DNA of 64,000 nt, from positions 53,492-117,491 of the forward strand of contig JAFKKH010000023.1 of the NCBI GenBank assembly GCA_017305665.1, given 5' to 3'. Numbering within the stretch: the stretch's first letter is position 1; every line of letters starts with the position of its first letter. Below, in pieces: positions 15,261-24,554 of this stretch. Below the pieces are notes generated by a model that did no database searches, was not told the origin of the DNA, and saw only the letters and a program-made list of their open reading frames with translations. Source of the stretch: Hyphomicrobiales bacterium. GTDB lineage: Bacteria; Pseudomonadota; Alphaproteobacteria; Rhizobiales; Xanthobacteraceae. The translations under genes and the position numbers were made by a program.

Positions 15261-15605
15261 TCAATCCGAATCCGGGATGTCCACACGTCGACGGCGAGCC
15301 ACCAGCCGTGCACGGCTTCGATCGAGCACGCTGAAGAACCCGTTGTCCACGTGTTCGCCACGTGCGATCCGCTCCAGGTCTTCACGACGGGAAGCTTCTT
15401 TCTCAGCGCGCCGTTGCTCGTAAAGGTGTTCCACGACCACTTCGTCGTCAGCCAGCATTTTCTCGTCGACTTTGACAGCAGCGCGCGAAGCCATCGCGGC
15501 AGACGTCTGTTCGTAGCGTCGCCTAGCTTCAGCAAATCGAGTGCGTCGTTCGGCTTCTGCGACGACCGGATTTTTCACGAGTTCGTTGGCCATAAGTGCA
15601 GTCAT
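15261..15605 (-). CDS. Small charged helical protein, unknown
   Basis: 114 residues dominated by Ala, Arg, Glu and Asp with long helical stretches (AEAERRTRFAEARRRYEQTSAAMASR; EHLYEQRRAEKEASRREDLER), suggesting a coiled coil. The alternative Met at 15593 is equally plausible. It lies between the Fic fragment and the tRNA fragment. No family recognised. Confidence 0.55.
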   Translation of the reverse strand: MTALMANELVKNPVVAEAERRTRFAEARRRYEQTSAAMASRAAVKVDEKMLADDEVVVEHLYEQRRAEKEASRREDLERIARGEHVDNGFFSVLDRSRARLVARRRRVDIPDSD

Positions 15606-15774
15606 ATCATCTGCCGGCAGCCGATAGAATGATACTTTGAAGGGGCGAGAGCTCGGTTCGGCCCCGCCAATGTATCATGCGCCGATCGTCCGTACAGAAT
15701 CTGTACAGCGTGAAATCTGCCGGGGATCGCACTGAGAGTGGAGTATATAAGCGGCTGATTTTGCGACGGAAACT

Positions 15775-15807
15775 TGGTAGCCGAGGGAGGGATTTGAACC
15801 CCCGACC
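15775..15807 (-). other. tRNA 3'-end fragment (candidate attachment site)
   Basis: On the minus strand GGGGGTTCAAATCCCTC forms a T-arm with the TTCAAAT loop, followed by CCTCGGCTACCA, like an acceptor 3' strand with CCA. No D- or anticodon arm is found at 15808-15858, so this is not a whole tRNA. Such fragments mark integration into tRNA 3' ends. The spacing between T-stem and CCA is one base longer than standard. Confidence 0.5.
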
Positions 15808-15858
15808 AGCGCAACATCGGTATTGCAATGCGCAAGGTTCGGTCAACAAATATGGAGA

Positions 15859-17370
15859 TCACGTCACCGCCGGGTTCCACAACCGTCGTACATTGCCGAA
15901 GGCTTTGTCGATCAGCGGCCAGAACAACAGCGCGATCGCTAGTGTCGTGATCGAACCGACAAGACCGTTCGACCAGAACACGCCCATACTGCCGCCTGAA
16001 CCGATCATCGATTGCCGGAACGCATCCTCGGCGCGGCTGCCGAGCACCAACGCCAGCGTGAACGGCGCAAGCGGGATGCCGATCTTCTTGAACACATAGC
16101 CGACGACGCCGAACAGCAGCATCAGCCAGATATCGAACATCGCGTTCTGGATCGCATAAGCGCCGATCGCACATGACACCACGATCATCGGCGCGATGGC
16201 CGCGAACGGCACACGCAGGATCGAGGCGAAGATCGGTACCGTCGACAGCACCAGCACGAGACCGACGATGTTGCCGAGATACATCGAGGCGATCAGGCCC
16301 CAGACGAAATCCTTGTGCTCGACGAACAACAGCGGGCCGGGATTGAGGCCCCATACCATGAGGCCGCCGAGCAGGATGGCCGCAGTGCCGGAGCCGGGAA
16401 TGCCGAGCGCCAGCATCGGCAGCAGCGCTGCGGTGCCCGAGGCATGCGCGGCCGTCTCCGGCGCGAACACGCCCTCGATGCGGCCCTTGCCGAAACTATC
16501 GGGATCCTTGGAGAACCGCTTGGCGAGATTGTAGCCCATGAACGAGGCGGCAATGGCGCCACCCGGCGTGATGCCGAGCCAGCATCCGATGAAGGACGAG
16601 CGCACCAACGTGACCCAATATTTCGGCAGATCCTTCCAGACGCCGAGGACCACGCGCATACTGATGCTGGCGGCATGACCGCGCAGCGCCAGGCGCTCTT
16701 CCATCGTCAGCAAAATCTCGCTGATGCCGAACAGGCCGATCACAGCGACCAGGAAGTTGATGCCGCGCAGCAGATCCGTCGATCCAAACGTCATGCGCAA
16801 CTGCCCGGAGATCGTATCCATCCCGATGCCGGTCAGCAGAAGGCCGAGCGCCATGGAGATGATGGTCTTGTGCTTGGCCTCGCGGCCGAGGCCGACAAAG
16901 GAGCAGAATGTCAGCAGATAAACGGCGAAAAACTCCGGCGGCCCGAATCTCAATGCAAAGGACGAGATCATCGGCGCAAGGAACGTGATCAGCAACACCG
17001 CGCAGAGCGATCCAATAAACGACGAGGTGAAGGCCGCCGTCAACGCCTGCGCCGCCTGCCCTTGCTGCGCCATCGGATAGCCGTCGAAGGTGGTCGCGAC
17101 CGACCACGCCTCACCTGGAATATTGAACAGGATCGAAGTGATCGCACCGCCGAACAACGCGCCCCAGTAGATGCAGGACAGCATTACGATGGCCGAGGTC
17201 GGATCCATCGTAAACGTCAGCGGCAACAGGATCGCGACCCCGTTGGGGCCGCCAAGCCCGGGTAGCACACCGACGAAGATGCCGAGCACGAGCCCGACCA
17301 TCATCAACAGCAGCGTCTTTCCCGTGAGCAGAACGCCGAAACCGTGCAGCAGCAGACCGAAAGCTTCCAT
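15859..17370 (-). CDS. tctA: TctA-type permease of a tripartite tricarboxylate transporter
   Basis: 503 residues, the usual TctA length, with about 11-12 membrane segments. The hallmark motifs PGLGGPNGVAILLPLTF (about residues 38-54) and HASGTAALLPMLALGIPGSGTAAILLGGLM (about 315-345) are the paired glycine-rich signatures of the large TTT permease. It moves carboxylates across the inner membrane together with TctB, using cargo from TctC. The ATG at 17370 was chosen because the membrane protein begins there; upstream codons read through tctB in another frame. It is last in the tctC-tctB-tctA order. Confidence 0.92.
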   Translation of the reverse strand: MEAFGLLLHGFGVLLTGKTLLLMMVGLVLGIFVGVLPGLGGPNGVAILLPLTFTMDPTSAIVMLSCIYWGALFGGAITSILFNIPGEAWSVATTFDGYPMAQQGQAAQALTAAFTSSFIGSLCAVLLITFLAPMISSFALRFGPPEFFAVYLLTFCSFVGLGREAKHKTIISMALGLLLTGIGMDTISGQLRMTFGSTDLLRGINFLVAVIGLFGISEILLTMEERLALRGHAASISMRVVLGVWKDLPKYWVTLVRSSFIGCWLGITPGGAIAASFMGYNLAKRFSKDPDSFGKGRIEGVFAPETAAHASGTAALLPMLALGIPGSGTAAILLGGLMVWGLNPGPLLFVEHKDFVWGLIASMYLGNIVGLVLVLSTVPIFASILRVPFAAIAPMIVVSCAIGAYAIQNAMFDIWLMLLFGVVGYVFKKIGIPLAPFTLALVLGSRAEDAFRQSMIGSGGSMGVFWSNGLVGSITTLAIALLFWPLIDKAFGNVRRLWNPAVT

Positions 17371-17381
17371 CGCGAGGAGCC

Positions 17382-17924
17382 CTAGTAACCGAACGCCGCT
17401 TCGAGCGGGCCTTTCGGCATGATGACGTCGAAGGCGATATCGAAGGTGACGAACATCGCAGCCGTGAAAATGAAAGCGGTGAGCAGCGACTTCCACCATG
17501 CAATCCGCCCGATGATCCGCATGAATCCAGCGGTCAGCAGAAAACTCGCGACATAGAGACCGAGGAACTGCATGGCAAGGCAGAACAGCAACGTCGGCAC
17601 GAACACCTGGAGGACGCGGCGAAGTTGCGCTCGGGTGACAAACGTTTCGGTGGCCGTCGTGCGATCGCGCAAGGCGGCGACGATCCCGTAGAGACTGGCC
17701 CCACCCAGGATCACGCACAGATAAAATGGGAAGTAACCGGCCTGCGGGCCCGTCGAATCCCAGGAGATGCCAGTCCGCCAGTTGTCGTAGCCCAGGAGTG
17801 CTGCGAGCCCGACGAGCAGCAGCGAAACGACGATTTCCACGCTGCGGTTATTGGTCACCGCTGGCGAATCTGCCTCCGGCGCCGTGGGATCATCGACGGA
17901 GATTTCGGTATCCGTGAGAGACAT
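17382..17924 (-). CDS. tctB: TctB-type small membrane subunit
   Basis: 180 residues with four predicted membrane segments: EIVVSLLLVGLAALLGY, AGYFPFYLCVILGGASLYGIV, LQVFVPTLLFCLAMQFLGLYVA, and WKSLLTAFIFTAAMFVTFDIAF. This is the DUF1468/TctB architecture. ATG at 17924 has AAGG 8 bases upstream and is preferred over a GTG at 17948. Eleven bases separate it from tctA, so the two are co-translated. Confidence 0.88.
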   Translation of the reverse strand: MSLTDTEISVDDPTAPEADSPAVTNNRSVEIVVSLLLVGLAALLGYDNWRTGISWDSTGPQAGYFPFYLCVILGGASLYGIVAALRDRTTATETFVTRAQLRRVLQVFVPTLLFCLAMQFLGLYVASFLLTAGFMRIIGRIAWWKSLLTAFIFTAAMFVTFDIAFDVIMPKGPLEAAFGY

Positions 17925-17954
17925 GGGTATGGCCTTATTGAGAGGCACAACGCA

Positions 17955-17988
17955 GTCCCGCCCTCTCCCCGTCGGAAAAGAGCGGGAC
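17955..17988. terminator. Intercistronic hairpin between tctC and tctB
   Basis: GTCCCGC (17955-17961) pairs with GCGGGAC (17982-17988). It lies in the 97-bp gap after tctC. Such hairpins often lower permease expression relative to the binding protein or protect the upstream mRNA. Confidence 0.5.
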
Positions 17989-18021
17989 GTGTTGTCTATT
18001 GAGCAGTCAACGCGACCGCAA

Positions 18022-19005
18022 TCACTTCGCCACGAAGCCCGCTTCGGTCATCAATTGCGTATTGAGTTTGTCGTCCTGCTCGAGGAACTCGACCATGTCC
18101 TTGCCCTCGAACCAGACGGGCTTCAACGCCTGCTTCTCCATGTACTCTTTGTACTCAGGCGTCTGCGACACCTTCTTGAACAGGTCGACATAGAACGCGG
18201 TCTGCTCCGGCGTCACCTTGCCCGGCAGGAACATCGCGCGCAGCATCAGGTACTGCACATCGAGCCCCTCTTCCTTGCAGGTCGGAACATCGTTCCATGA
18301 TTGCGTCGCGGTGACCTTGGTCTTGTAATCGATGCGCTCGCTGTCGAACACACAGAGCGCATTGACCTGACCCGCACGCCAGACCTCGAGGTTCTCCGAT
18401 GGATTGTTGACGTTGGATTCGGTGTGCTTGCCGACCAGTTGCGTCGCGGCCTCGCCGCCCGACTTGTAAGGCAGATAGGCGAACTTCGCGCCGGTCTTCT
18501 TTTCCATGAACACGGTCAGCACGTTATCTTCGCGCTTGGAACCGGTGCCGCCCATCTTGAACGGCACGCTGGATGCTTTTGCCGCCGCGATGAAATCCTT
18601 CACGGTTTTCGGACCGCTGGCGTTGTCCCACAGCACGAATTGATCCATCGCGATGACAGACACCGGTGTCAGTTCACGCCAGTTGAACGGAATCTTCGCG
18701 GACAGCGGCAGCATGTAGATCAGCGAATAGGCGATCAGCACCTTGTTCGGATCGCCCTGACTCGACTTCATGTAGATCAGAGCTTCGGCGCCGGATGCGC
18801 CGCCCTTCAGCGACACCACCATCGGCTGCTTCATCAGGTTGTGCTTCTGGATCGCCGCCTGGATCATCCGCGCCATCTGGTCGGACGCGCCGCCGGCGCC
18901 CGCCGCCACCACGATTTCGACTGGCTTGGTCGGCTCCCACGCCTTCGCCGGGACCGCGGTGAGCAACAAGGCTGCCGCGCCCGCGGCCGTAATCAAGTTC
19001 CGCAT
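18022..19005 (-). CDS. tctC: TctC-type periplasmic substrate-binding protein
   Basis: 327 residues with a Sec signal (MRNLITAAGAAALLLTAVPAKA, cleavage after AKA) and the Bug/TctC start PVEIVVAAGAGGASDQMARMIQAA. The family fold has two lobes closing on a carboxylate; GGASD and MGGTGSKREDN are likely ligand contacts. First gene of the TTT operon. The ligand cannot be told from sequence, but the neighbouring enoyl-CoA hydratase suggests an organic acid that is later CoA-activated. Confidence 0.9.
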   Translation of the reverse strand: MRNLITAAGAAALLLTAVPAKAWEPTKPVEIVVAAGAGGASDQMARMIQAAIQKHNLMKQPMVVSLKGGASGAEALIYMKSSQGDPNKVLIAYSLIYMLPLSAKIPFNWRELTPVSVIAMDQFVLWDNASGPKTVKDFIAAAKASSVPFKMGGTGSKREDNVLTVFMEKKTGAKFAYLPYKSGGEAATQLVGKHTESNVNNPSENLEVWRAGQVNALCVFDSERIDYKTKVTATQSWNDVPTCKEEGLDVQYLMLRAMFLPGKVTPEQTAFYVDLFKKVSQTPEYKEYMEKQALKPVWFEGKDMVEFLEQDDKLNTQLMTEAGFVAK

Positions 19006-19099
19006 CGATCTTCCTCCCCGTTAATCGTTATGTCGCCCGTTAGGCAGGGCTTTCTCGCCGATGAAAATCCAAGGCTCGGTCGAAGCGGCCTTGGAAGAC

Positions 19100-19897
19100 C
19101 TATTTGCCCTTCCAGTTGGGTTTCCGCTTGTTCAGGAAAGCATCCATGCCCTCTCGGAAATCCTCGCTCATGTAGGCCTTGAGGATCAGATCCTGCCCTT
19201 CCTCGCGCGATAGCGTGCGGCGCAGGCGAAGCACCGCTTCCTTCGCGGTCTCCATGGTCAGCGGGGCGTGGCTCGCGACCAGTTGCGCCATCTCCAGCGC
19301 GCGGCGCTGCAGCGTTTCGACGTCGGGCACGATCTCGTTGAGCAGGCCGAGCGCCATCGCCTCCGGCGCCTCGATCAGGCGGGCGGTGAAGATCAGGTCC
19401 TTGGTCCGGGCCGGGCCGATCAGCGCGATCAGGCGGCTGAAATTCGACATCGAGAGGCAATTGCCGAGGGTGCGAGCGATCGGAAATCCCATCCGGGTCG
19501 AGGCGGTCCCAATCCGCAGGTCGCAGCACGCGGCAATGCCGGCCCCCCCGCCGGTGCAGGCGCCGGCAATGGCGGCGATGGTCGGTACGCGGCAGCGCTC
19601 GAGCGAGCCGAGCACGCGATCGATCCGCGCCTCATAATCCAGTGCATCCTGCGGGGTCTTGAAAGCACGAAACTGGGAAATGTCGGTTCCCGAGGCAAAC
19701 GCCTTATCCCCGGCCCCGGTCAAGATCATCGCCTTGATCGAACGGTCGCCGTTGATGGTGTCGCAAATCTCCGCCATGCGCTCGTACATCGCGAACGTCA
19801 TCGCATTGCGCGCCTGCGGGCGATTGAAGGTCAGATGTGCGATGCCGTCGTTAACGACGTAGATCAGGTCTTCATTGACGGTGGTCGGGGCGTTCAT
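19100..19897 (-). CDS. Enoyl-CoA hydratase/isomerase family protein
   Basis: 265 residues with crotonase-fold signatures: LTFNRPQARNAMTFAMYERM (about 22-41), AFASGTDISQF (oxyanion hole 1), AAIAGACTGGGAGIAACCDLRIGT (oxyanion hole 2) and a C-terminal ALEMAQLVASHAPLTMETAK helix. In crotonases the two catalytic Glu lie after GGG; here the equivalent positions look substituted, so hydratase chemistry is not certain. ATG at 19897 has AGGAAG about 10 bases upstream; 19906 is possible. Same strand as the TTT genes but 94 bases away. Confidence 0.85.
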   Translation of the reverse strand: MNAPTTVNEDLIYVVNDGIAHLTFNRPQARNAMTFAMYERMAEICDTINGDRSIKAMILTGAGDKAFASGTDISQFRAFKTPQDALDYEARIDRVLGSLERCRVPTIAAIAGACTGGGAGIAACCDLRIGTASTRMGFPIARTLGNCLSMSNFSRLIALIGPARTKDLIFTARLIEAPEAMALGLLNEIVPDVETLQRRALEMAQLVASHAPLTMETAKEAVLRLRRTLSREEGQDLILKAYMSEDFREGMDAFLNKRKPNWKGK

Positions 19898-20005
19898 CGC
19901 GTCCATTCTTCCTATTGTTGCGCAGATTTGAACCATAAAGACGGGCAAAGCAAAAACGTCGGGGCAGATGGTTTTCCATCACCCCGACGAGCTCGCATCG
20001 TCACC

Positions 20006-21205
20006 TCAGGCGACAGCAGCCTTCGGCATCGCGACCACGTCGCGCCCCTTCAGCACCTCCATGGCCGCAGCCACGCCACCCGTGCGATGCGGCACCTTGG
20101 CGAGGTCGAGACCCATCTCGACGCCGGCCAGCGTTCCCATCAGCATCAGGTCGTTGAAATGGCCGAGGTGGCCGATACGGAAAGCCTTGCCCTTGATCTT
20201 GCCAAGGCCGGTGCCGAGCGACATGTCGAAATTGTCGAGCACCACCTTGCGGAAGGCATCGGCGTCGTGGCCTTGGGGCACCATGACGGCGGTCAGCGCG
20301 GGGGAATAGGCCTGCGGGTCCTGACAGACCGGCTCGAGGCCCCAGGCCTTCACGGCGGCCCGGGTCGCGGCGCCATGGCGCTTGTGGCGTGCCCAGACGT
20401 TCTCGAGCCCCTCCTCCTCCAGCATCGCGACCGCGACCTTGAGGCCGTACAGCAGGTTGGTGGCGGGCGTATAGGGGAAGGTACCCTGCTTGTTGATGGC
20501 GATCATGTCGTGCCAGTCCCAGTAGGACCGCGTCGACGTGTTGGCCTTCGAGACGGCCAGCGCCTTTTCCGAGACCGCGTTGAAGCCGAGGCCCGGCGGC
20601 AGCATCATGCCCTTCTGCGAACCCGCGATCGACACGTCGATACCCCAGGCGTCGTGCTCGTACTCGAGCGAAGCCAAACCGGAGATGGTGTCGACCATCA
20701 AAAGCGCGGGATGCTTCGTCCGATCGAGGATCTTGCGGACCTCGAGCGGGTGAGTGACGCAGCTCGTCGAGGTCTCGTTATGCACCACCATGACGGCCTT
20801 GATCTTGTGCTCGCGGTCGGCCTTGAGCCGCTCCTCGATCAGATCTAGCGGGGCGCCGTGCCGCCAGTCGGTCGGCAGCATGTCAACGTCGAGCCGGAAC
20901 TTGTTGGCGATACCGAGCCACAGCGCCGCGAACTGGCCGGTCTCGGACATCAGCACCTTGTCACCCGGCGACAGCGTGTTGACGATGGCCGCCTCCCAGG
21001 CGCCTGTGCCGGACGAGGGATAGATGATGACCGGCTGCTTGGTGCGGAACACGCGCTGAACCGCAGCCAGCACGTCGTGACCCAGCACGGCGAATTCCGC
21101 GCCGCGATGGTCGAGGGTCGGCATGTCGATGGCACGCAGCACCCGGTCGGGCACGTTGGTGGGGCCTGGAATCTGGAGAAAATGCCGTCCTGTATGCAGC
21201 GTCAT
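20006..21205 (-). CDS. Serine/alanine-glyoxylate-type aminotransferase (class V)
   Basis: 399 residues, full length. IPGPTNVPDRVLRA opens the family; PSSGTGAWEAAIVNTL binds PLP phosphate, VDTISGLASLEYEHDAWGID carries the PLP-ring Asp, and GSQKGMMLPPGLGF has the Schiff-base Lys. The family transfers an amino group from serine or alanine to glyoxylate. Glyoxylate and 2-hydroxyacid metabolism would fit the divergent large dehydrogenase. Its promoter region holds palindromic repeat copy A (21241-21408). Confidence 0.9.
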   Translation of the reverse strand: MTLHTGRHFLQIPGPTNVPDRVLRAIDMPTLDHRGAEFAVLGHDVLAAVQRVFRTKQPVIIYPSSGTGAWEAAIVNTLSPGDKVLMSETGQFAALWLGIANKFRLDVDMLPTDWRHGAPLDLIEERLKADREHKIKAVMVVHNETSTSCVTHPLEVRKILDRTKHPALLMVDTISGLASLEYEHDAWGIDVSIAGSQKGMMLPPGLGFNAVSEKALAVSKANTSTRSYWDWHDMIAINKQGTFPYTPATNLLYGLKVAVAMLEEEGLENVWARHKRHGAATRAAVKAWGLEPVCQDPQAYSPALTAVMVPQGHDADAFRKVVLDNFDMSLGTGLGKIKGKAFRIGHLGHFNDLMLMGTLAGVEMGLDLAKVPHRTGGVAAAMEVLKGRDVVAMPKAAVA

Positions 21206-21240
21206 CTGGCGTCCTTCCCGGAGGAAATCTCGTGGCTTGG

Positions 21241-21408
21241 CTGGTGTGGTGATTCAGAAGTTCGCTTCCCACCTTCGGCAAGTCTATCAAAGCGAACTTC
21301 TGAATCCAAACCACACCAGAATCGTAAATTTGCTGGTGTCCTTTCGAATCCGAAGTTCGCAAAAAACGTGCTGCGAAGGGAGGCGAACTTCAGGTTCGGG
21401 ACACCAAG
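21241..21408. repeat. Double-palindrome intergenic element, copy A
   Basis: Two adjacent hairpins fill the gap between divergent genes. The first has arms CTGGTGTGGT and ATTCAGAAGTTCGCTT matched by AAGCGAACTTCTGAAT and ACCACACCAG. The second has TGGTGTCC and CGAATCCGAAGTTCGC matched imperfectly by GCGAACTTCAGGTTCG and GGACACCA. The same two-hairpin layout with similar sequence and length is at 51327-51492. Confidence 0.85.
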
Positions 21409-21503
21409 GATCAAATATCACCCTTCGACGGGCTTGTCCCGCGCCTGCAAGCATCCGTCAATGCTCAAGAATACCGGTCATGCCTTGCAAAGGCGAATAG
21501 CGG

Positions 21504-24500
21504 ATGCAAGACAGAACCCCCTTACGCGAGATCGAACCGATGGCGACGCCGCGGGCCACAAAAGCCCCAGATTCCCTTGAAAACAGCGCCCTCGCCGCGC
21601 GTCTGTCCCGCGAGATCACCGGCGACGTGCTGTTCGATGCTTTCAGCCGCGGCCGCTATGCTACCGACGCCTCGTTCTACCAGATCATGCCGGCGGGCGT
21701 GGTTGTGCCCCGCAGCATGGACGAGGCGTTACGAGCGCTGGCGATTGCACGCGATGATGGGCGGATCGTCACCCCGCGCGGCGGCGGCACCTCGCAATGC
21801 GGCCAGACCGTCAACGACGGCCTCGTCATCGACTTTTCCAAGCACCTGAACCGCATCGTTTCGCTCGACGCGAAAGGGCGCACCTGCCGCGTCGAGCCCG
21901 GCATCGTGCTCGACGATCTCAACCGCCAGCTCAAAAAGCACGGCCTGTGGTTCCCGGTCGATGTCTCCACCGCCTCCCGTGCCACCATCGGCGGCATGGC
22001 CGGCAACAACTCCTGCGGCGGCCGCTCGCTACGCTACGGCACCATGCGCGACAACACATTGTCCATGGACGCAGCTCTTGCCGACGGCACCCGTTTGCAT
22101 TTCGGTCCGATCGATGACGACGCCACGCTCCGCAACAACGGCGATGCCGGCGCGGCACTGTTTCGCGACATGCTGGCGCTTGGCGCGCGTGAGGCAACCG
22201 AGATCGCCGAACGGTTTCCAAAGGTGCAGCGCCGCGTCGGCGGCTACAATCTCGATGCGCTGGTGCCGGGCAACGCGGCGAACAACATGGCGCATCTTCT
22301 GGTCGGCTCCGAAGGTACCCTCGCCTTCACCACCGAAATCGAACTGAAGCTGTGGCCGCTGATCGGCAACAAGGTGTTCGGCGTCTGCCACTTCGGCAGC
22401 TTCTACGAGGCGATGGATTCGGCGCAGCATCTCGTCAGGTTGAAGCCGATCGCGGTCGAACTGGTGGATCGCACCATGATCGCGCTCGGCCGCGACATCG
22501 CGATGTTCAGGCCCGTGATCGAGGCCACCGTGCGCGGCGATCCCGATGCGCTGCTGATCGTCGAGTTCGCGGAAGAAGATCAAGCCGACAACCTGCGCAA
22601 GCTGAAGCAGCTTTCCGAACTGATGGCCGATCTCGGTTTCGGCTGGACCAATCCGCAACGCAAATGGGGCGGCGTGGTGGATGTGGTCGAGCCGGCGACG
22701 CAGACCGCTATATCCGACTTCCGCACCTCTGGCCTCAACGTCATGATGTCCATGAAGCAGGAGGGCAAGCCGGTTTCGTTCGTCGAGGATTGCGCGGTAC
22801 CGCTGCCGCATCTCGCCGACTACACGCAGCGCCTCAACGATGTGTTCGCAAAGCACGGCACTCACGGCACCATGTATGCCCATGCATCCGAGGGCTGCCT
22901 GCACGTGCGCCCGGTTCTCAATCTCCGGCTGGAGAAGGACGTCAAGGCGATGCGCGCCATCGCCGAGGAAGCCTTTGCGCTGGTGCGCGATTACAAGGGG
23001 TCGCATTCCGGCGAACACGGCGACGGCCTTGTCCGCTCGGAATTCCACGAGACCATGTTCGGAAGCCGTATCGTCGCCGATTTCCGCGAGGTGAAGCACC
23101 GCTTCGATCCCGGCAACACGCTCAATCCCGGCAAGATCGTCGATCCTCCAAAAATGGACGATCGCTCGCTGTTCCGCTACGCACCGGATTATCGCGTCAA
23201 TGAGCTGAAGACCGTGCTGGACTGGTCGGCCTATCCGGGCGCCGGCGGCGGCTTTCAGGGCGCGATCGAGATGTGCAACAACAACGGCGCCTGCCGCAAG
23301 CTCGAGGGCGGCGTGATGTGCCCGTCTTACCGCGCCACCCACAATGAGAAGGATGTCACACGAGGACGTGCGAATACCTTGCGTCTCGCGATCTCCGGGC
23401 AACTCGGTCCCGACGCGCTCACCTCGGACGAGATGATGGAGACGCTGAAACTCTGCGTTTCCTGCAAAGCCTGCCGCCACGAGTGCCCCACCGGCGTCGA
23501 CATGGCCAAGATGAAGATCGAGGTACTGGCCGCGCGGGCGGCCAAGCACGGCCTTTCGCTGCGCGACCGTCTCATCGCCTACCTGCCGCATTACGCGGGT
23601 CTTGCTGCGCGTTTCGCACCCTTGGCGAACCTGCGCAACAGCAGCTCATTGCTGCGCAGACTGTTCGAAGCCTTCGCCGGCATCAGCGCCAAGCGCAACC
23701 TGCCCGCCTGGCGCCGCGACACGTTCGCACCTGGCACTGACGTTGTTGGGCCGACGGATGGCCGCGAGGTCGTACTATTCGCGGATACCTTCAATCGCAC
23801 CTATGAGCGCGAGAATCTTGACGACGCGCTGCGTGTGCTGGTCGCAGGTGGCTATCGCGTGCATCTGCCGAAGCCGGCCGATGCAAGCAGTCGCCCACTC
23901 TGCTGTGGCCGCACGTTTCTCTCGGCAGGGCTAGTGAATAAGGCGCGAACAGAACTCGACCGCCTCGTTGCGACCTACGCGCCATTCGCGACGCGCGGTG
24001 TACCGATCGTCGGCCTCGAACCGAGCTGCCTACTCACGCTGCGTGACGAATTGTTGTCCTTGCGTCGCGACGAGGCCGCGCAATCCGTCAGCGCGCACGC
24101 ACTGTTGTTCGAGGAGTTTCTGGCGCGCGAAGCGGCGGCGGGACGGCTACAACTCCCGCTCGGCAGAATCGCCGACCGGGCGGTCGTTCACGGGCACTGC
24201 CATCAGAAATCGTTCGGCGCGTTCAAACCGGTGGAGCAGGTGCTGCGGCTCGTCCCCGATCTCACGGTCGAGACCGTCTCATCGAGCTGCTGCGGCATGG
24301 CCGGTGCGTTCGGCTACGGCGCCGAGACCTACGACGCCTCGATCCAGATGGCCGAGCTGTCGCTGCTTCCGGCGATACGCAAGGCCGATGCCGCAACCCT
24401 TGTGGTTGCCGACGGCACCTCATGTCGCCATCAGATCGCCGATGGCACGAACCGCACCGCGCTGCATGTCTCCCGCGTGCTGGCGATGAGCCTCGACAGC

Positions 24501-24554
24501 GCACAATTCAACTCAACCTCTCACGCCACTTCAAAGGACCCCGTTCATGGCTGA
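21504..24554 (+). CDS. FAD- and Fe-S-dependent 2-hydroxyacid dehydrogenase (YdiJ/GlcD-GlcF-like)
   Basis: 1,016 residues, close to E. coli YdiJ. Order: FAD-binding (PRGGGTSQCGQTVNDGLVID; ATIGGMAGNNSCGGRSLRYG), FAD-linked oxidase C-terminal part to about residue 560, a Fe-S ligand segment CVSCKACRHECPTG (about 652-665), and a CCG domain region (CCGRTFLS, SSCCGMAGAFGYG). The family oxidises D-2-hydroxyacids such as 2-hydroxyglutarate or lactate, passing electrons to the respiratory chain. Only one clear CxxCxxC...CP cluster plus a separate Cys pair was identified. Start 21504 or 21540 cannot be resolved. It overlaps the next gene by 8 bases. Confidence 0.88.
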   Translation: MQDRTPLREIEPMATPRATKAPDSLENSALAARLSREITGDVLFDAFSRGRYATDASFYQIMPAGVVVPRSMDEALRALAIARDDGRIVTPRGGGTSQCGQTVNDGLVIDFSKHLNRIVSLDAKGRTCRVEPGIVLDDLNRQLKKHGLWFPVDVSTASRATIGGMAGNNSCGGRSLRYGTMRDNTLSMDAALADGTRLHFGPIDDDATLRNNGDAGAALFRDMLALGAREATEIAERFPKVQRRVGGYNLDALVPGNAANNMAHLLVGSEGTLAFTTEIELKLWPLIGNKVFGVCHFGSFYEAMDSAQHLVRLKPIAVELVDRTMIALGRDIAMFRPVIEATVRGDPDALLIVEFAEEDQADNLRKLKQLSELMADLGFGWTNPQRKWGGVVDVVEPATQTAISDFRTSGLNVMMSMKQEGKPVSFVEDCAVPLPHLADYTQRLNDVFAKHGTHGTMYAHASEGCLHVRPVLNLRLEKDVKAMRAIAEEAFALVRDYKGSHSGEHGDGLVRSEFHETMFGSRIVADFREVKHRFDPGNTLNPGKIVDPPKMDDRSLFRYAPDYRVNELKTVLDWSAYPGAGGGFQGAIEMCNNNGACRKLEGGVMCPSYRATHNEKDVTRGRANTLRLAISGQLGPDALTSDEMMETLKLCVSCKACRHECPTGVDMAKMKIEVLAARAAKHGLSLRDRLIAYLPHYAGLAARFAPLANLRNSSSLLRRLFEAFAGISAKRNLPAWRRDTFAPGTDVVGPTDGREVVLFADTFNRTYERENLDDALRVLVAGGYRVHLPKPADASSRPLCCGRTFLSAGLVNKARTELDRLVATYAPFATRGVPIVGLEPSCLLTLRDELLSLRRDEAAQSVSAHALLFEEFLAREAAAGRLQLPLGRIADRAVVHGHCHQKSFGAFKPVEQVLRLVPDLTVETVSSSCCGMAGAFGYGAETYDASIQMAELSLLPAIRKADAATLVVADGTSCRHQIADGTNRTALHVSRVLAMSLDSAQFNSTSHATSKDPVHG

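Noticed and set aside
15775-15858. Complete tRNA gene on the minus strand
   Set aside because: Only a T-arm and acceptor 3' strand are recognisable; D and anticodon arms are missing.
22029-23591. 520-codon minus-strand frame
   Set aside because: Antisense to the FAD dehydrogenase, whose motifs are intact on the plus strand.
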